64,000 nucleotides of DNA from NCBI GenBank assembly GCA_963691705.1, contig OY829539.1, positions 75,613,255-75,677,254 of the forward strand. Reading direction: 5' to 3'. Position numbers and translations under genes: made by a program. Numbering within the stretch: the first letter of the stretch is position 1; each line of letters starts with the position of its first letter. The stretch comes from Viola odorata (Eukaryota; Streptophyta; Magnoliopsida; Malpighiales; Violaceae). The notes under the pieces were generated by a model that searched no databases, was not told the origin of the DNA, and saw only the letters and a program-made list of their open reading frames with translations. Below, piece by piece: positions 1 to 10,700 of this stretch.

Positions 1-640
1 CAGGAAAGAACGAACCCTCACCTAAGATTCCAGACGTGGACAGGGAATGACAGCCCTTGGTAAACACTCGGGCTCATTTTCAGTTGGGCTTATGATAACA
101 ATCAAGACAACCCTAACGGTGTTACTACACTTGCGGCTCCTGCAGGACGGATTCCTATAAGTCCCGTAATATCTCTTCATATCGCCCGGAGATCAGCAAC
201 GGATTCCTAGGATGGTCGACATCAGCGGAGGGGGGACTCACGCGTCTCTATACGCACGGCACCATCCCAGCCTAGGGATCCCCGAGGTTATCGCTTCCGG
301 CACGCCCGTCAGATATCGCTCATGACGTCACCTACTGGCATCGCTTGTGACGTCATCATCAGACATCGCCTGGACTGTTATCGCCAGGTATCGCCATCAA
401 GGCCTATAAATACCCCTACTTTTCAAACAGAAGGTAAGATCGGGATCATCTTGCAGAACCTCTGGTTAATTCATACCCCTAAACTGACTTAAGCATCGGA
501 GTTTCTACGCCGGAGCTCCCCCTCCGGCGCTTTGCAGGTACACCCGACACCGATCGCCGCCGTTCCGATCAGACACGACACTAAGTCCTATCAAATCGAC
601 ATTGAATCTTATCAACAGTTGCTAGCGACCGGTTCTCTTA
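1..640 (+). mobile_element. LTR-like 3' portion and leader of a Ty3/gypsy-type element (partial)
   Basis: This stretch looks like the promoter-to-end part of a long terminal repeat that starts outside the window. It has a TATA box (TATAAATA, 405-412), repeats of the word TATCGCC upstream of it (about 310-400), and downstream a GC-rich block (about 490-545) ending in GCAGGTAC. That layout is common near the 3' end of plant gypsy LTRs. It leads into the gag-like ORF at 651. I could not find the second LTR in the window, so the assignment rests on context only. Confidence 0.5.
323..412 (+). promoter_or_regulatory. Paired TGACGTCA boxes upstream of a TATA box
   Basis: Two perfect 8-bp TGACGTCA palindromes lie at 323-330 and 348-355, 25 bp centre to centre, followed by TATAAATA at 405-412. 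TGACG/ACGTCA boxes are known binding sites of plant TGA-class bZIP factors, and tandem TGACG pairs (as-1 type) drive stress-responsive expression. Here they would sit in the U3 part of an LTR. Function is inferred; spacing is wider than in the classical as-1 element. Confidence 0.45.
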
Positions 641-650
641 TTGCTATGAG

Positions 651-1497
651 GTGAGTTACGGCAATGGACATGGCACACGGTATGGTTCTAGCTCTTATGA
701 GGCGGATAGGCTAGTCCACCATTCTAGTGTCGCGCCTTCTTCTCGGTTGGAGTGTGATCATCTAGGGCCCTCTCGGCCATCCTATGGGTATGAATCTTAT
801 GCGGATAGTGGTGAGGACTCTTATGGGCGTTATGAGCAGCCGGACTACATTGAGGAACCCTCTCGGCATTTCCATGATCATGGCTCTTATGTGGGCTACC
901 ATGACTTCTACACCGAGGTGGCACCTTCCCCACGTCGTGGCACCTCTATCTACGTCTCGGACCGTAGTCCCCCTCGTCGCCCCTATGGGCCGCCATCCGT
1001 TTCACCCCACCATGGCCGTAGTGCCTCCACTTATGCCTCGGCCCGGAGTTCCACTCATCTTCCTTATATTCCGCCGGCCTATAGTGCATCTCCTCGTTGT
1101 GCCCCATCTTATCACACGACTCCACCCTCCCACCATGTCCGTAGGCCTCCGCCTCCTCCTAGTTACCTTTCCGTTCCTCTCACACGAGCGAGAGACATCT
1201 ATTGTATCGTTTGTACGGGTAGAGGTCACTTGAGTGACATGCCCGAGCAATAGAGTGCAAATGATTAGTGTGCCTTCTAGTATTGATTCAGCCGCGCCAC
1301 CACCGCTTCGTGAGGATGAGGAGCTCCCATCCGTTTCGCATTCTATTGAGGAGTACTTGGCCCCCATTGCGGATGAGCTCCTTGAGGTCTCTTCGGTTGA
1401 TGATGTTGTGGTTCCATTGGTCGCGGAAATGGATACCTTGAGTGTATGTTCACTTGGTGATGATCATGGGGGGATAGCCACAATGGGCGTGACTTAG
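651..1497 (+). pseudogene. Gag-like relic ORF with a frameshifted CCHC knuckle
   Basis: The first reading frame (651-1253) is rich in Tyr, Ser, His and Pro and ends in a proline stretch followed by the start of a retroelement zinc knuckle, C-IV-C-TGRG-H-LSD. The last cysteine and the following CPSNRV lie in another frame, which stays open to 1494 with an acidic stretch. The knuckle is therefore split by a small indel near 1240. The same CxxCTGRG-x5-CP.NRV motif recurs in the large ORF at 9829, so the two elements share an ancestral gag-type protein. No reverse transcriptase, protease or integrase is visible. I call it a decayed non-autonomous or truncated element. Confidence 0.5.
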
Positions 1498-2640
1498 AGC
1501 TAAGTGGGTTGTCTACGGGCTGCCATGAGAGAGCTCTTATTTGTCTTGGCTTGCAACGCCAATTTGATCATCTCGGTAGCAAGTTCTCCATCATTCCGAC
1601 GGTGCCTACTCATTACTTTTCGGACCCATTCCTTTCCTATCTCCATGGCCGACCTCGTGAGCATAGGTTGGTGCATTACTTTTTGTTTTGTTTGTTCTCT
1701 TTGACCGCTAACCAAGTTCCAGCTATGGCAAATTTTGTGGCTCGCTTGTCCTCCGGTCACACAAGACAGCGGCGACATTCCCTAAACACAAGGCCAAAGT
1801 GTCCTCCCTTCCGCGACTTCAATTCGAGGACGAATCGCCTTGAAGGGGTTGGTGATAATACGATCATGAGGGGGGGGCAAGTATTGGACAAGACGAGCAA
1901 TGGCATGGAAAGTCAAAGGGAAGCCGAGGGAATTAGATTCGAGGACGAATCACCTTGAAGGGGTTGGTGATGATACGAGCACGAAGGCGCTCACTCGCAC
2001 CTCACGAGATGGTCGGACAAGCCATGACAAAGGACTCGCCAACCCTAACAAACCGTGAGCCCGCTCATACACCTTAGCCTTCTTAGGCCCATCCTTCAAG
2101 CCTGCCAAACCTTACCGTTCCAAGACCTTATGTCCTAAGGGTATTAAAGGGTTTTCCCTTTGTAATAAGCTAGAGTATGAAAGCTAATGATTTAGTTTAT
2201 TTTAGCTTGTTTTTGTTTTTGTTGAGAATCTTTCACAAAGACCAACTCTTCTAGGTTAGCAATAAGATGCTGTGAGCCGGGGTTCCTAGAGTCGAAAATC
2301 ATTGTATCTTTCCTTCTTGGTTGAGTAAGTTACTAATTGTTAGAATTAGTGAGGGTCATCATTTGGGAGAGAGATCCTTGTATGCTTGTTTGAGTAAGTA
2401 TCTAATTGTTAGAATTAGAAAAGGTCACTCAAGTTTGAGTTCAATATATTGTTTTGTTCATCAAATCCTCTTCGTTTGCATCCGTCAATCCGCTGCGCCT
2501 CCCACTTTCAGAGTGCTTTCTTTTTTGGTGGAGCAGTGGAGTGCAGTAGAAGCGGGATCTAATATCTGTCTGTAATCGGAAGTCAATCGGGATTCCTACT
2601 CTCGCTCGTAGTCGTAGTTCTGGTTCTACATTGGGTTTTT
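1498..2640 (+). repeat. Decayed 3' part of the LTR-type element
   Basis: No intact gene is visible. A segment reading GAGGACGAATC then CCTTGAAGGGGTTGGTGAT occurs twice (about 1826-1867 and 1941-1982), so the polypurine-tract region before the expected 3' LTR is duplicated. The same GAGGACGAAT word precedes the polypurine tract of the element at 12737. Downstream, 2320-2440 holds two imperfect copies of a 'GAGTAAGT..CTAATTGTTAGAATTAG' unit. A 3' LTR end could not be fixed. Confidence 0.4.
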
Positions 2641-2695
2641 TTCTTAAATTTTATTTACTAATATTCATTAATTATTAATTTTAGTACATTAAATT

Positions 2696-4670
2696 TAGGG
2701 TTGGCAATTTCCACCCGCGGGTATGGATATCCGCCGGATACCCGCAATTGCGGGTGGGTATTACCCTCAATTTGTGGGTATTTTGCGGGTATGGATTTAC
2801 CCGCACCCGCAAAGTGCGGGTATGGATAGTGCTTACCCGCTCCAATACCCGCACTAAATACCCGCAAAATGCGGGTATGGATACCCACAATAATACCCGC
2901 AAAATATATATACATATCATAAAATTTGTAAACCTTAGTAAATCTCTTAGTCAAACACAAACCATAAATTAAAATTTACATAGCCACTAAAGTAATTTTT
3001 CAACTATTTTCCAATCCAAAGTATAATACAAACTATAAATTTAAATGACTTTAAAATGGTGTTTGAAAACATTAAACATGAAAATTTAAATTTTAAGAAA
3101 TTTACGGGTATCCGCGGGTACAATTTATCTTCTCATACCCGCTCCGCGCGGGTGCGGGTATGGATTACCCGCAAATTTGCGGGTGCGGGTATGGATAGTT
3201 GATACGATCCTAAGCGGCACCAGAATCGACAAGAGGAGAAAGGTGATCAAATCACCTCCGATTTGAGTGATTCCAATTGAATAATGAAGCCTGGAGTCTT
3301 GGCTATCTCGTGTTCAAATTTAAGGTTATTTGGACTAGGGAATCTGGAGTTACATCAAGTCAAAGTGCTGTTGCGCAGATTGTGAGCGAGAATGGACAAT
3401 GCTGGATTGTCAACGAGCCTCAGGGAAAACGGCTCGAGATTTTTGTGAGATTCCAACTAGATATTAAATTTCATTCCAAGACGAAGCTTTGGGTTCAAGT
3501 TTCGGCCCATTTGAACTTGTGGATCAACAGAAACTCTAGTTGGACATTTTGCCATGCATGGTGCACGCGAGAAGATATTTGTCTTGGAGTTTCAAGTCGA
3601 ATAGACGTCTTGAGCGTCTACGATGCGTGTGGAAGCTTTCCAGTAGTTATTTAGTAGTTATTTAATAATTAGGATTTTTATTTTAATTAGGAATTTATCT
3701 ATTTAGGAAATTATTTTAGGATTTCTAAGTTTGTATTTCCTAGCCTATTTAAAGGCCAAGCCATATGATTAATAATATGTTATGATGAATTTTTGAAAAC
3801 TAAAGACGTTGTCTTTCCTAGAGGGAGTACCTCTTTGTTCCTATGGAACCTTGTTCTATTCCTAGTTTAGCAAGCTGAGAGTAGTCACAAGTAAAGAACG
3901 AAATTGCTATCCCATTTTGTAGTTTTACCTAGGTTGCCGAGGGCAGGTCGTCTCGGAGGGTTAGGATTTCTACTGAAGATCCTTGGAGATTTTACCTAGG
4001 TTGCCGAGAGCAGGTCGTCTCGGAGGGTTAGGATCCTCTTCAAGCTCCAACGTAATCACGTCCTGGAAAGTTCAAGTTTGCGCCAAAAAGGAATTTAATG
4101 GATTTTCCTTCTTTTTGGCTGACGTTTGCCACTTTTATTAATTATGGATTTATTATAATTAGTTTCCTTATTAATTAGTTAGATTAGATTGAATTTATTT
4201 AATTAATTAATTAGGAGTTTAATTAGAGAAAGGATTTCTTTTGTAAGGATTAGGTTTTCCTATATAAGGGAGCCTCCTTATTCTTTGTAAAGAACGACGA
4301 ATTTTGATAATTAAATTACAGAGAATTTTCTCTCAATTGTTCAGCTTGAACCTTGTCCCTAATTGAGACCGGACTCTCGATTAGATCTGCAAGTAAAACT
4401 GAAAGTTCACTTTATTGAGTCGCTTCACCTATGTTGGTATTCACAGGTTGAATACAGGGTTAGGGTTTCGAATCAAGATCCTTTCTTGCTTGATTTGGGT
4501 TGGCTAGTACAGGTTATTAGCAGGGTCAAACGCTCAAGAGAGTTTTCATTCCGCATCTTTGCAAATCCAGGCTTGAACTAGATCGGGAATTACATGTTAC
4601 GCATCCTACGCAACTAGGATCGTATCAATAGTGCCTTACCCGCTCCATACCCGCTCCATTGCCAACCCTA
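2696..4670. mobile_element. Non-autonomous hAT-type element with nested solo LTR
   Basis: The element is bounded by inverted termini TAGGGTTGGCAAT (left) and ATTGCCAACCCTA (right) and by a perfect 8-bp target-site duplication ATTAAATT (2688-2695 and 4671-4678), the hallmark of hAT transposition. Both ends carry many subterminal copies of the words GCGGGTATGG and TACCCGC, the usual type of transposase-binding array in hAT elements. Without the nested LTR the element is about 0.54 kb and has no transposase ORF. It ends only 80 bp past the AspRS stop codon, so it probably lies in that gene's 3' UTR or terminator region. Confidence 0.85.
3200..4627 (+). mobile_element. Solo LTR nested in the hAT element
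   Basis: A 1428-bp segment starts TGATACGATCCTA and ends TAGGATCGTATCA (13-bp perfect inverted ends) and is flanked by the 5-bp direct repeat ATAGT (3195-3199 and 4628-4632). This is a solo LTR left by recombination between the two LTRs. It contains a TATATAAGG box (about 4261) and a tandem duplication of about 50 bp with core AGGTCGTCTCGGAGGGTTAG (about 3926-3967 and 3990-4031). The hAT element was present first, since the LTR splits its subterminal repeats. Confidence 0.85.
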
Positions 4671-4749
4671 ATTAAATTAAGCAATCCAACCATAACCCTT
4701 CGGTCAAAGAAAATGCCAATGTAACTCTCGCTTCCTTAGATGAATACAC

Positions 4750-7700
4750 TCATGGAGCAAGCCGGCGTGGGTCACGAGGGAACAAAGATGTCTTCCGAAT
4801 GTTATTCAGACCGCAAAAGAGCATCACCACACGCTCCAGGCCTACTCCAAACCCACCATGTGGGGGAGCACCATATCTGCAAAAGGAGAAACCAAAGGAC
4901 AACATCAAGAAATCATATTCGTAAAAAGAACAAACTACCCTAGGCACTTTAACACAATATCCTGCATATACCCAAACACCCAACGACCAAGGATGTTTCT
5001 TCATTAAATAAGAAACTTTTAACTGTCCAAACTGTCAGTACTCAAACATTTTAATCAAACGCTATTCAAGATGGTATACAATGAATTTCTCAAATAGCAT
5101 ACACAGGTTATTAGTATGCCACCTGATAAATTGACCACGTAAATAAAAAAAAATCAAGCAAGCAATATGAACGACAAAAAAAATACCTGAAAGAATCAAT
5201 GTAATATGATATTGTGTTGACATCAATACCACATGCCATCGCTCGATCTGCTAGGAAATCTGGTTCGTGGACACGCTGTGCTCCAGATATTATTTCCTCA
5301 CCTGAAAGTAAATGAATAAATCAACAAAATTGGGCACGTAAATAATAGCAATTCATGCATCGCACATCGCCGCACAAAGATGCAACCACAAATAGAACTA
5401 ACCAAACAAAGACGACATAAGGTATTAAACTTAGTAGAAGGCGTTTGCCCAAAGATGAGCACTTCATTGTAGACAACAGTAGTAGCTTAAGATTTTTCAT
5501 TTGACACGAAACACGCAGGAAGAATGATTGAATATGTATATCTTTTACCTCGAATAAAGACGTCAAATGAATTACTGTACTTCGGATCATCATAGCATGG
5601 CATGGTATAGAATGGCCTGACAGCTAAAGGATAGCGATGAAGAATGTAGAACTCAGTATCATACCTATAATAAGAAGCAAAAAATAGTCCATTTATTCAC
5701 TGACTACAAGATAGAACAATGTTTAGGTGGCACAAATAAGATAGTAGAATTACTTCTCCAAAACTAGCTGGCCCAGTTTTCTCTCAGCTTCAGTATTCAA
5801 GTCCCCATAAGGATCAATTTCCACTCCAGCTTCCTTTACAGACAAAGGAGAAGTTATTTAATATAAGTGAGTAGCTTTATATAACAGCTGAAAGAACAAT
5901 ATACACACCTTAAGCATTTGAATCCCTTCCTCAAATCTTAGCCTCAGGGTCTTCCTTAGGTACTGTGCGTTGATCATGAAACAATCAAACTCAAGACTAG
6001 AGAGACTACAAATTAGCGTGTGAAATTTGACCATGAGCAAACTATACTCCTCCAATTTCTCAAAGATACAAGCAACGAGTGCACTTGTTTCCAAAAACAA
6101 ACCATAAATACAGTTGAATAAATAGTAAACAAATAACCTTCAAAGCCCCAAATGGATATTGCTTCTCAATTTCCTTGCTACACATCTCATGCAAGCCATC
6201 AAATATGGCAACAAACAAGCGGTCAACCACATCCATCACCTATACAACAGAGCTCCATTTCTTAACAAAATACCACAATCAATCATGGTTCTTGCAGCAA
6301 GGAAAGTAAACAACAGAATCCTACCTCAGAGTAATGTTTCCTTATCTCCATTTCAACATCTAAACCTGTAAACTCACACAAATGCCTATGAGTGTAGGAG
6401 TCTTCAGCTCTGAAAACAGGACCTATCTCAAAAACACGTTTCATGTCACCACAGATTGCCATTTGTTTATGCAACTGAGGGGATTGTGCCAAGCAAGCAG
6501 GCTGTCCTTTGTAGTCCAGCCTAAACACAGCAGAGCCACCTTCACTAGAACCGGCTATCAGCTTTGGGGTGCGGATCTCAACAAAGCCTTCAGATAGAAG
6601 AAACTGTCTAAATTTCTGCACAATGGACAGAACGAATGAGATATATTCTACTCTTGAATAAAATGAACAGAACGAATGATCATGCATAAAGCTTCCATCA
6701 GTCCCAAAGAACAGCATTCCCTTGGCCACTTTTTTTATTTTTTAGTTGATCCAAAAGGCTCTTCACAAACCTCAAACATGATGGGAAATCACGGCTTTCC
6801 AGTCAATACAATATCAACATATTTTTCTTTCGTTGAGAAAATAAGAACTTCAACAATGATACAACAGGTGAACATTGAACAGATTACAATCAATCTAAAG
6901 TGAAAGGCGAATCATGAAAAGAAACAAAGGAACTCACATTGCTGATATGGGACTGGAGGCGAAAAATCCCTTGATTAGCAGGTGTTCGTATTTCAAGAAC
7001 TCTATAATTGAGATGTGTATCCTGATTAACACGCACAAGTTGTTCTCCAGCCTGGATGAGGGAAATAATGAAGTGAATATATGTATGAATGGTTTTTTCA
7101 TCGATTAACTTGAGTTGCTAACACTCGCAGCTACTTTGACTTGATGTGTAACAAATATCAAATGTCTGTTGTTTACCATAAAGGGAGGGAGGGAGGGAGA
7201 GTGATGCGATCACGGCCCCCTTAGAATTAGAACAACTTGACACCTTGCCAAGAGGATCGGTCACGGGCAGCCGAGCCTTGCTAATGCGCATAATTCATGC
7301 CCAAGGTCGAGGATCGAGTGCTAAATCTTCGCAATACCTAGGCCTAGACACGCGGAACTCCCAAGATGGTCGAGAAAGCCATGAAGTAGAGGCGCGTCTA
7401 GCCCCAAGCAAGTCACCAGGCCATGCACACTCATTCCAAGGCCTTGGCAACAAATGCTCCATCTATGCAAGTCAGAATTGTGTCGCCTAGTCTCCACCAG
7501 AATATGGACAAGAAAATGGTGCCCGATTTGAGAGATCAGAAGCTTGATGGAAACTTCAAGATGTTAGCTTTCATTTGAGACAAGTTTCAGGTCAATCGGA
7601 CGGGTGAATCAAAAGTTAGGCTACTCGACATTTTGGCGCGCAGGAAGAAAAATGCTAGCGTGATCACGCCTAGTCCTTAACGTGAATCACGCTAGCTACT

Positions 7701-10700
7701 GGAGTGGATTCTGAATTTTTGGCATCCTAGCGTGATCACGTTAAGGTGTTAACGTGAATCACGCTAAGGCAAGCGTGATCACGTCTCACCCTTAAACGTG
7801 AATCACGCTACCTTCGGGAGTAAATTTGCAATTTTATTCAAGCCTTAACGTGATCACGTTAAGGGCTTAACGTGAATCACGTTAAGGAAAAGTTGGCTAA
7901 CGTGATCACGTTTAGACCCTAACGTGATTCACGTTAGCTTCTATTTTGGGACGAATTTTGGACTTTTCAAGCCCAATTTGTGTACGAACTATAAATAGGT
8001 TTTTTCTTCCTTTCTTGAGGGAGCTTTGGACAACTTTGTGTGTGTTTTGTTGAGTGAGAATTCTCCTCCTTTGTACACATGGAGCTAGGGCTCAACACTT
8101 TCATTCCTTGAGAGGGATCGATCGAGTTTGAGATTACTCCTCCCGATCTCTCTCCGGGAAATCAAACCTTGTAATCGTGTTAACAATTTGTGTGAATGAA
8201 ATATGTATTTTCTTGTTTGATCATCCATAGAAATGAGTCTCAATCTTGTCCCTCGGAGTATATCTTGATCAAGCAATCGTTCGTGTGATTGTCGCTACTT
8301 CGCGTGTGCTCACCTCCGTCCCTTCCATCCATCTTCTAAATCCCGGGTAACTCCCATCTTTCCATCGCTCTTTTGTGTCTCTTTCTCTGCTGCATCTCCA
8401 TATCTTGTTATTTCCCTCCTTGTGGTCATGTGTGTGCTAGATGATTCGCTTGGCTAGATCCTCCATAAGCTCCATATGTAATCCGGCCAACTGACCCTAG
8501 GCCGTGATCGCATCAAGTGGTAGCGGAGCTTTTGGCCGCCTATCGAATTTTCTAGTTTCCTTTAAATGTGTTAGAACCTTTCTTCCTTGAAATCTTGAGT
8601 TTCTTGCGTCATTTTTGAATACTATTTCAAGTGAGCTTTTGACTGTTGGTTGTGATCACCTTGGCCAAATTAAAATTCCAAAATTTTGAGAAAATCATTT
8701 GGGTGTGATTGTGGTGTTCTTCGTTGTTCTTGGTGTTCTTGCAAAAGATGAACAAAAAGGGAAAGTTTTGATCCAAGCTTGGCCGGCCATCAAGAGTCAA
8801 AGAACCCCATCCTTTGCATTAAATGCAATAAGCCACCTCACCCTAGCTTGTTGACTACTTGACCAAGGGTACCAACATTCCCAACTAAATAATACCATCC
8901 TAACTAAATTGCCCATTCCCAACCAAAATAACCCCACCTTTTCCCAAGCTAGCACGTCCTCCTCTTCTTCTTGTGTGCAGCTGTCCTTTTAATTTTTATT
9001 TGAGTCTTAAACAAGTCCTAAACTCAAGTCCTAAATTTATTAAATCCTAAACTTGAGTTTTACACTTTTGAGTCCTAAACTTAAGTTATTTTGAGTCCTA
9101 AACTTCCAAGTCTTTTTCATTAATTCTTTGAGTCTTCCTTTGAGTCTTTTACTCAATTAAACCCAATAATTCCAGCCTCCTTTCCCTCCAACGGAAATTC
9201 AAAGTTTTTCCCTCAAAATTAAATTTTTGAATTTCCTTGGAAATCTGAAAAAATTTCAGCTTTCTCTTTGAGTCCTTGTAAACTTCTTGAGTCTTATACT
9301 TATTTAAACTCAAATTTTTCCAACCCTCCTTCCTTCCAAAGGAAATTCAAAATTTTTCCCCATAAATTAAAGCTTTGAATTTTCCTTGGAATTCTGAAAT
9401 TTTTTTCCAGCTTTCCCTTAAGTTTTTGTAATTCTCTTGAGTCTTTTGTTGAGTATAATCTTTCCTACTTTTGTTCTAATCTTTTGAGCATTTGCGAAGA
9501 TAGTTGTTGATAAATTGCTTGATTCGAATCACAAGTTTGTTTGCGGCAAAGAGTTGAGTGGCGAGCAAGCTTTGTGTGTGGATGTATTGAGCGATTTGTG
9601 AGGCTATCTTTTGCGAGTGATTAAACACGAGCGTTAAACACGTGAGGGAGAGAATTATTTTTCTAACCCTTGTTTAAGTGTGCAGGTACACGGAGAACGC
9701 GAAGTTGAGTGTTTGTGAGCACGTATTTTTCGAGTGACCTAAACACCTAAACACGAGTGTTTAAACACGTGAGGGAGAGATTATTTACTAACGCATATAT
9801 ATCTAGTTTGTTTGATTTTTCAGGCACAATGTCAAGAGATAGTGATTGTGAGTCTTGTGATCAAGAGTCGTATTATGACGATGATGACTCACAATGCATT
9901 GACGAAAGTGGTGATGAATCATGTGGTGATGATAGTTGCCAATTCGATGGTGATGAAGATTTTGAACCATGTGGTGAAAGCGGCGATGAGTGTAGCATTG
10001 ATAGAGAGGATGAGTACCAAGATGAAAGTGAAGTAACTTGTAGCGAGAGTGAAGACAATGAAGATCCTCCAAGTCCTCATGTCTTTAGTCGTGGCTCAAG
10101 TTCAGTTTGTAGTGAGGATGACGACCAAGAAGAGACTTCAAGTCCTCGTCTCTTAATCCGTGGCTCAACATCAAGTTGTAGTGAGGATGACGACGACGAA
10201 GATTTTCCACAAGTCTCAAGCTATGGCCTCGGTTCCATTGTCCACCAAAGCCTTGGCCATGGCCCCGAACCAAGACACTTCTTCTCCTCAAGTGTACAAG
10301 TCCGCACTAAACAAGATGGAACGCCAAGACGAGTTCCTCCTTCTCCTCCTCCAAGGATTCGACATCACCAAGGCCGAATGCCTCCTCATCCTCTTCAAGA
10401 ATTTCAGCAAGACTTCCGAACCACATCCTTGCCTTCCACATCTTCCAAACAAGCAAGCGAAGTATTTTGCACTACATGTACGGGTAGAGGCCGCTCGTGT
10501 GACATTTGCCCCAATAATAGAGTGAACGAAGTAAGTGCAAAAGCCAAGCAGCATGAGGAAAATGATCATACTAAGAAAGAAAAGAGTGGCAAGACAAAGA
10601 ATAGTGATGACTTGCCGAGTGGTGTTAGGAATGATGCTTGGTGGGAAAATTTGTCCGGGTTAGTGAAGAATATTGCAAGACCTAAACGTGACAAGAATTC

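Noticed and set aside
1826..1982. Duplicated GAGGACGAATC segment considered as paired LTR starts
   Set aside because: The duplicate units are about 50 bp only and no TG...CA pair or target duplication could be matched, so no LTR boundaries were assigned.
2748..2972. Open frames across 2650-2970 on both strands
   Set aside because: Produced by the GCGGGTATGG subterminal repeats of the hAT element; repetitive, no protein family.
7656..7937. The GTGATCAC array considered as a CRISPR-like array
   Set aside because: Units are 15-17-bp palindromes inside a eukaryotic LTR with short irregular spacers and no cas genes; not CRISPR.
8085..8276. Minus-strand frame repeated almost identically at 14503-14694
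   Set aside because: Both copies lie in LTR-A and LTR-C of the same element; the frame is a by-product of LTR identity, with no family features.
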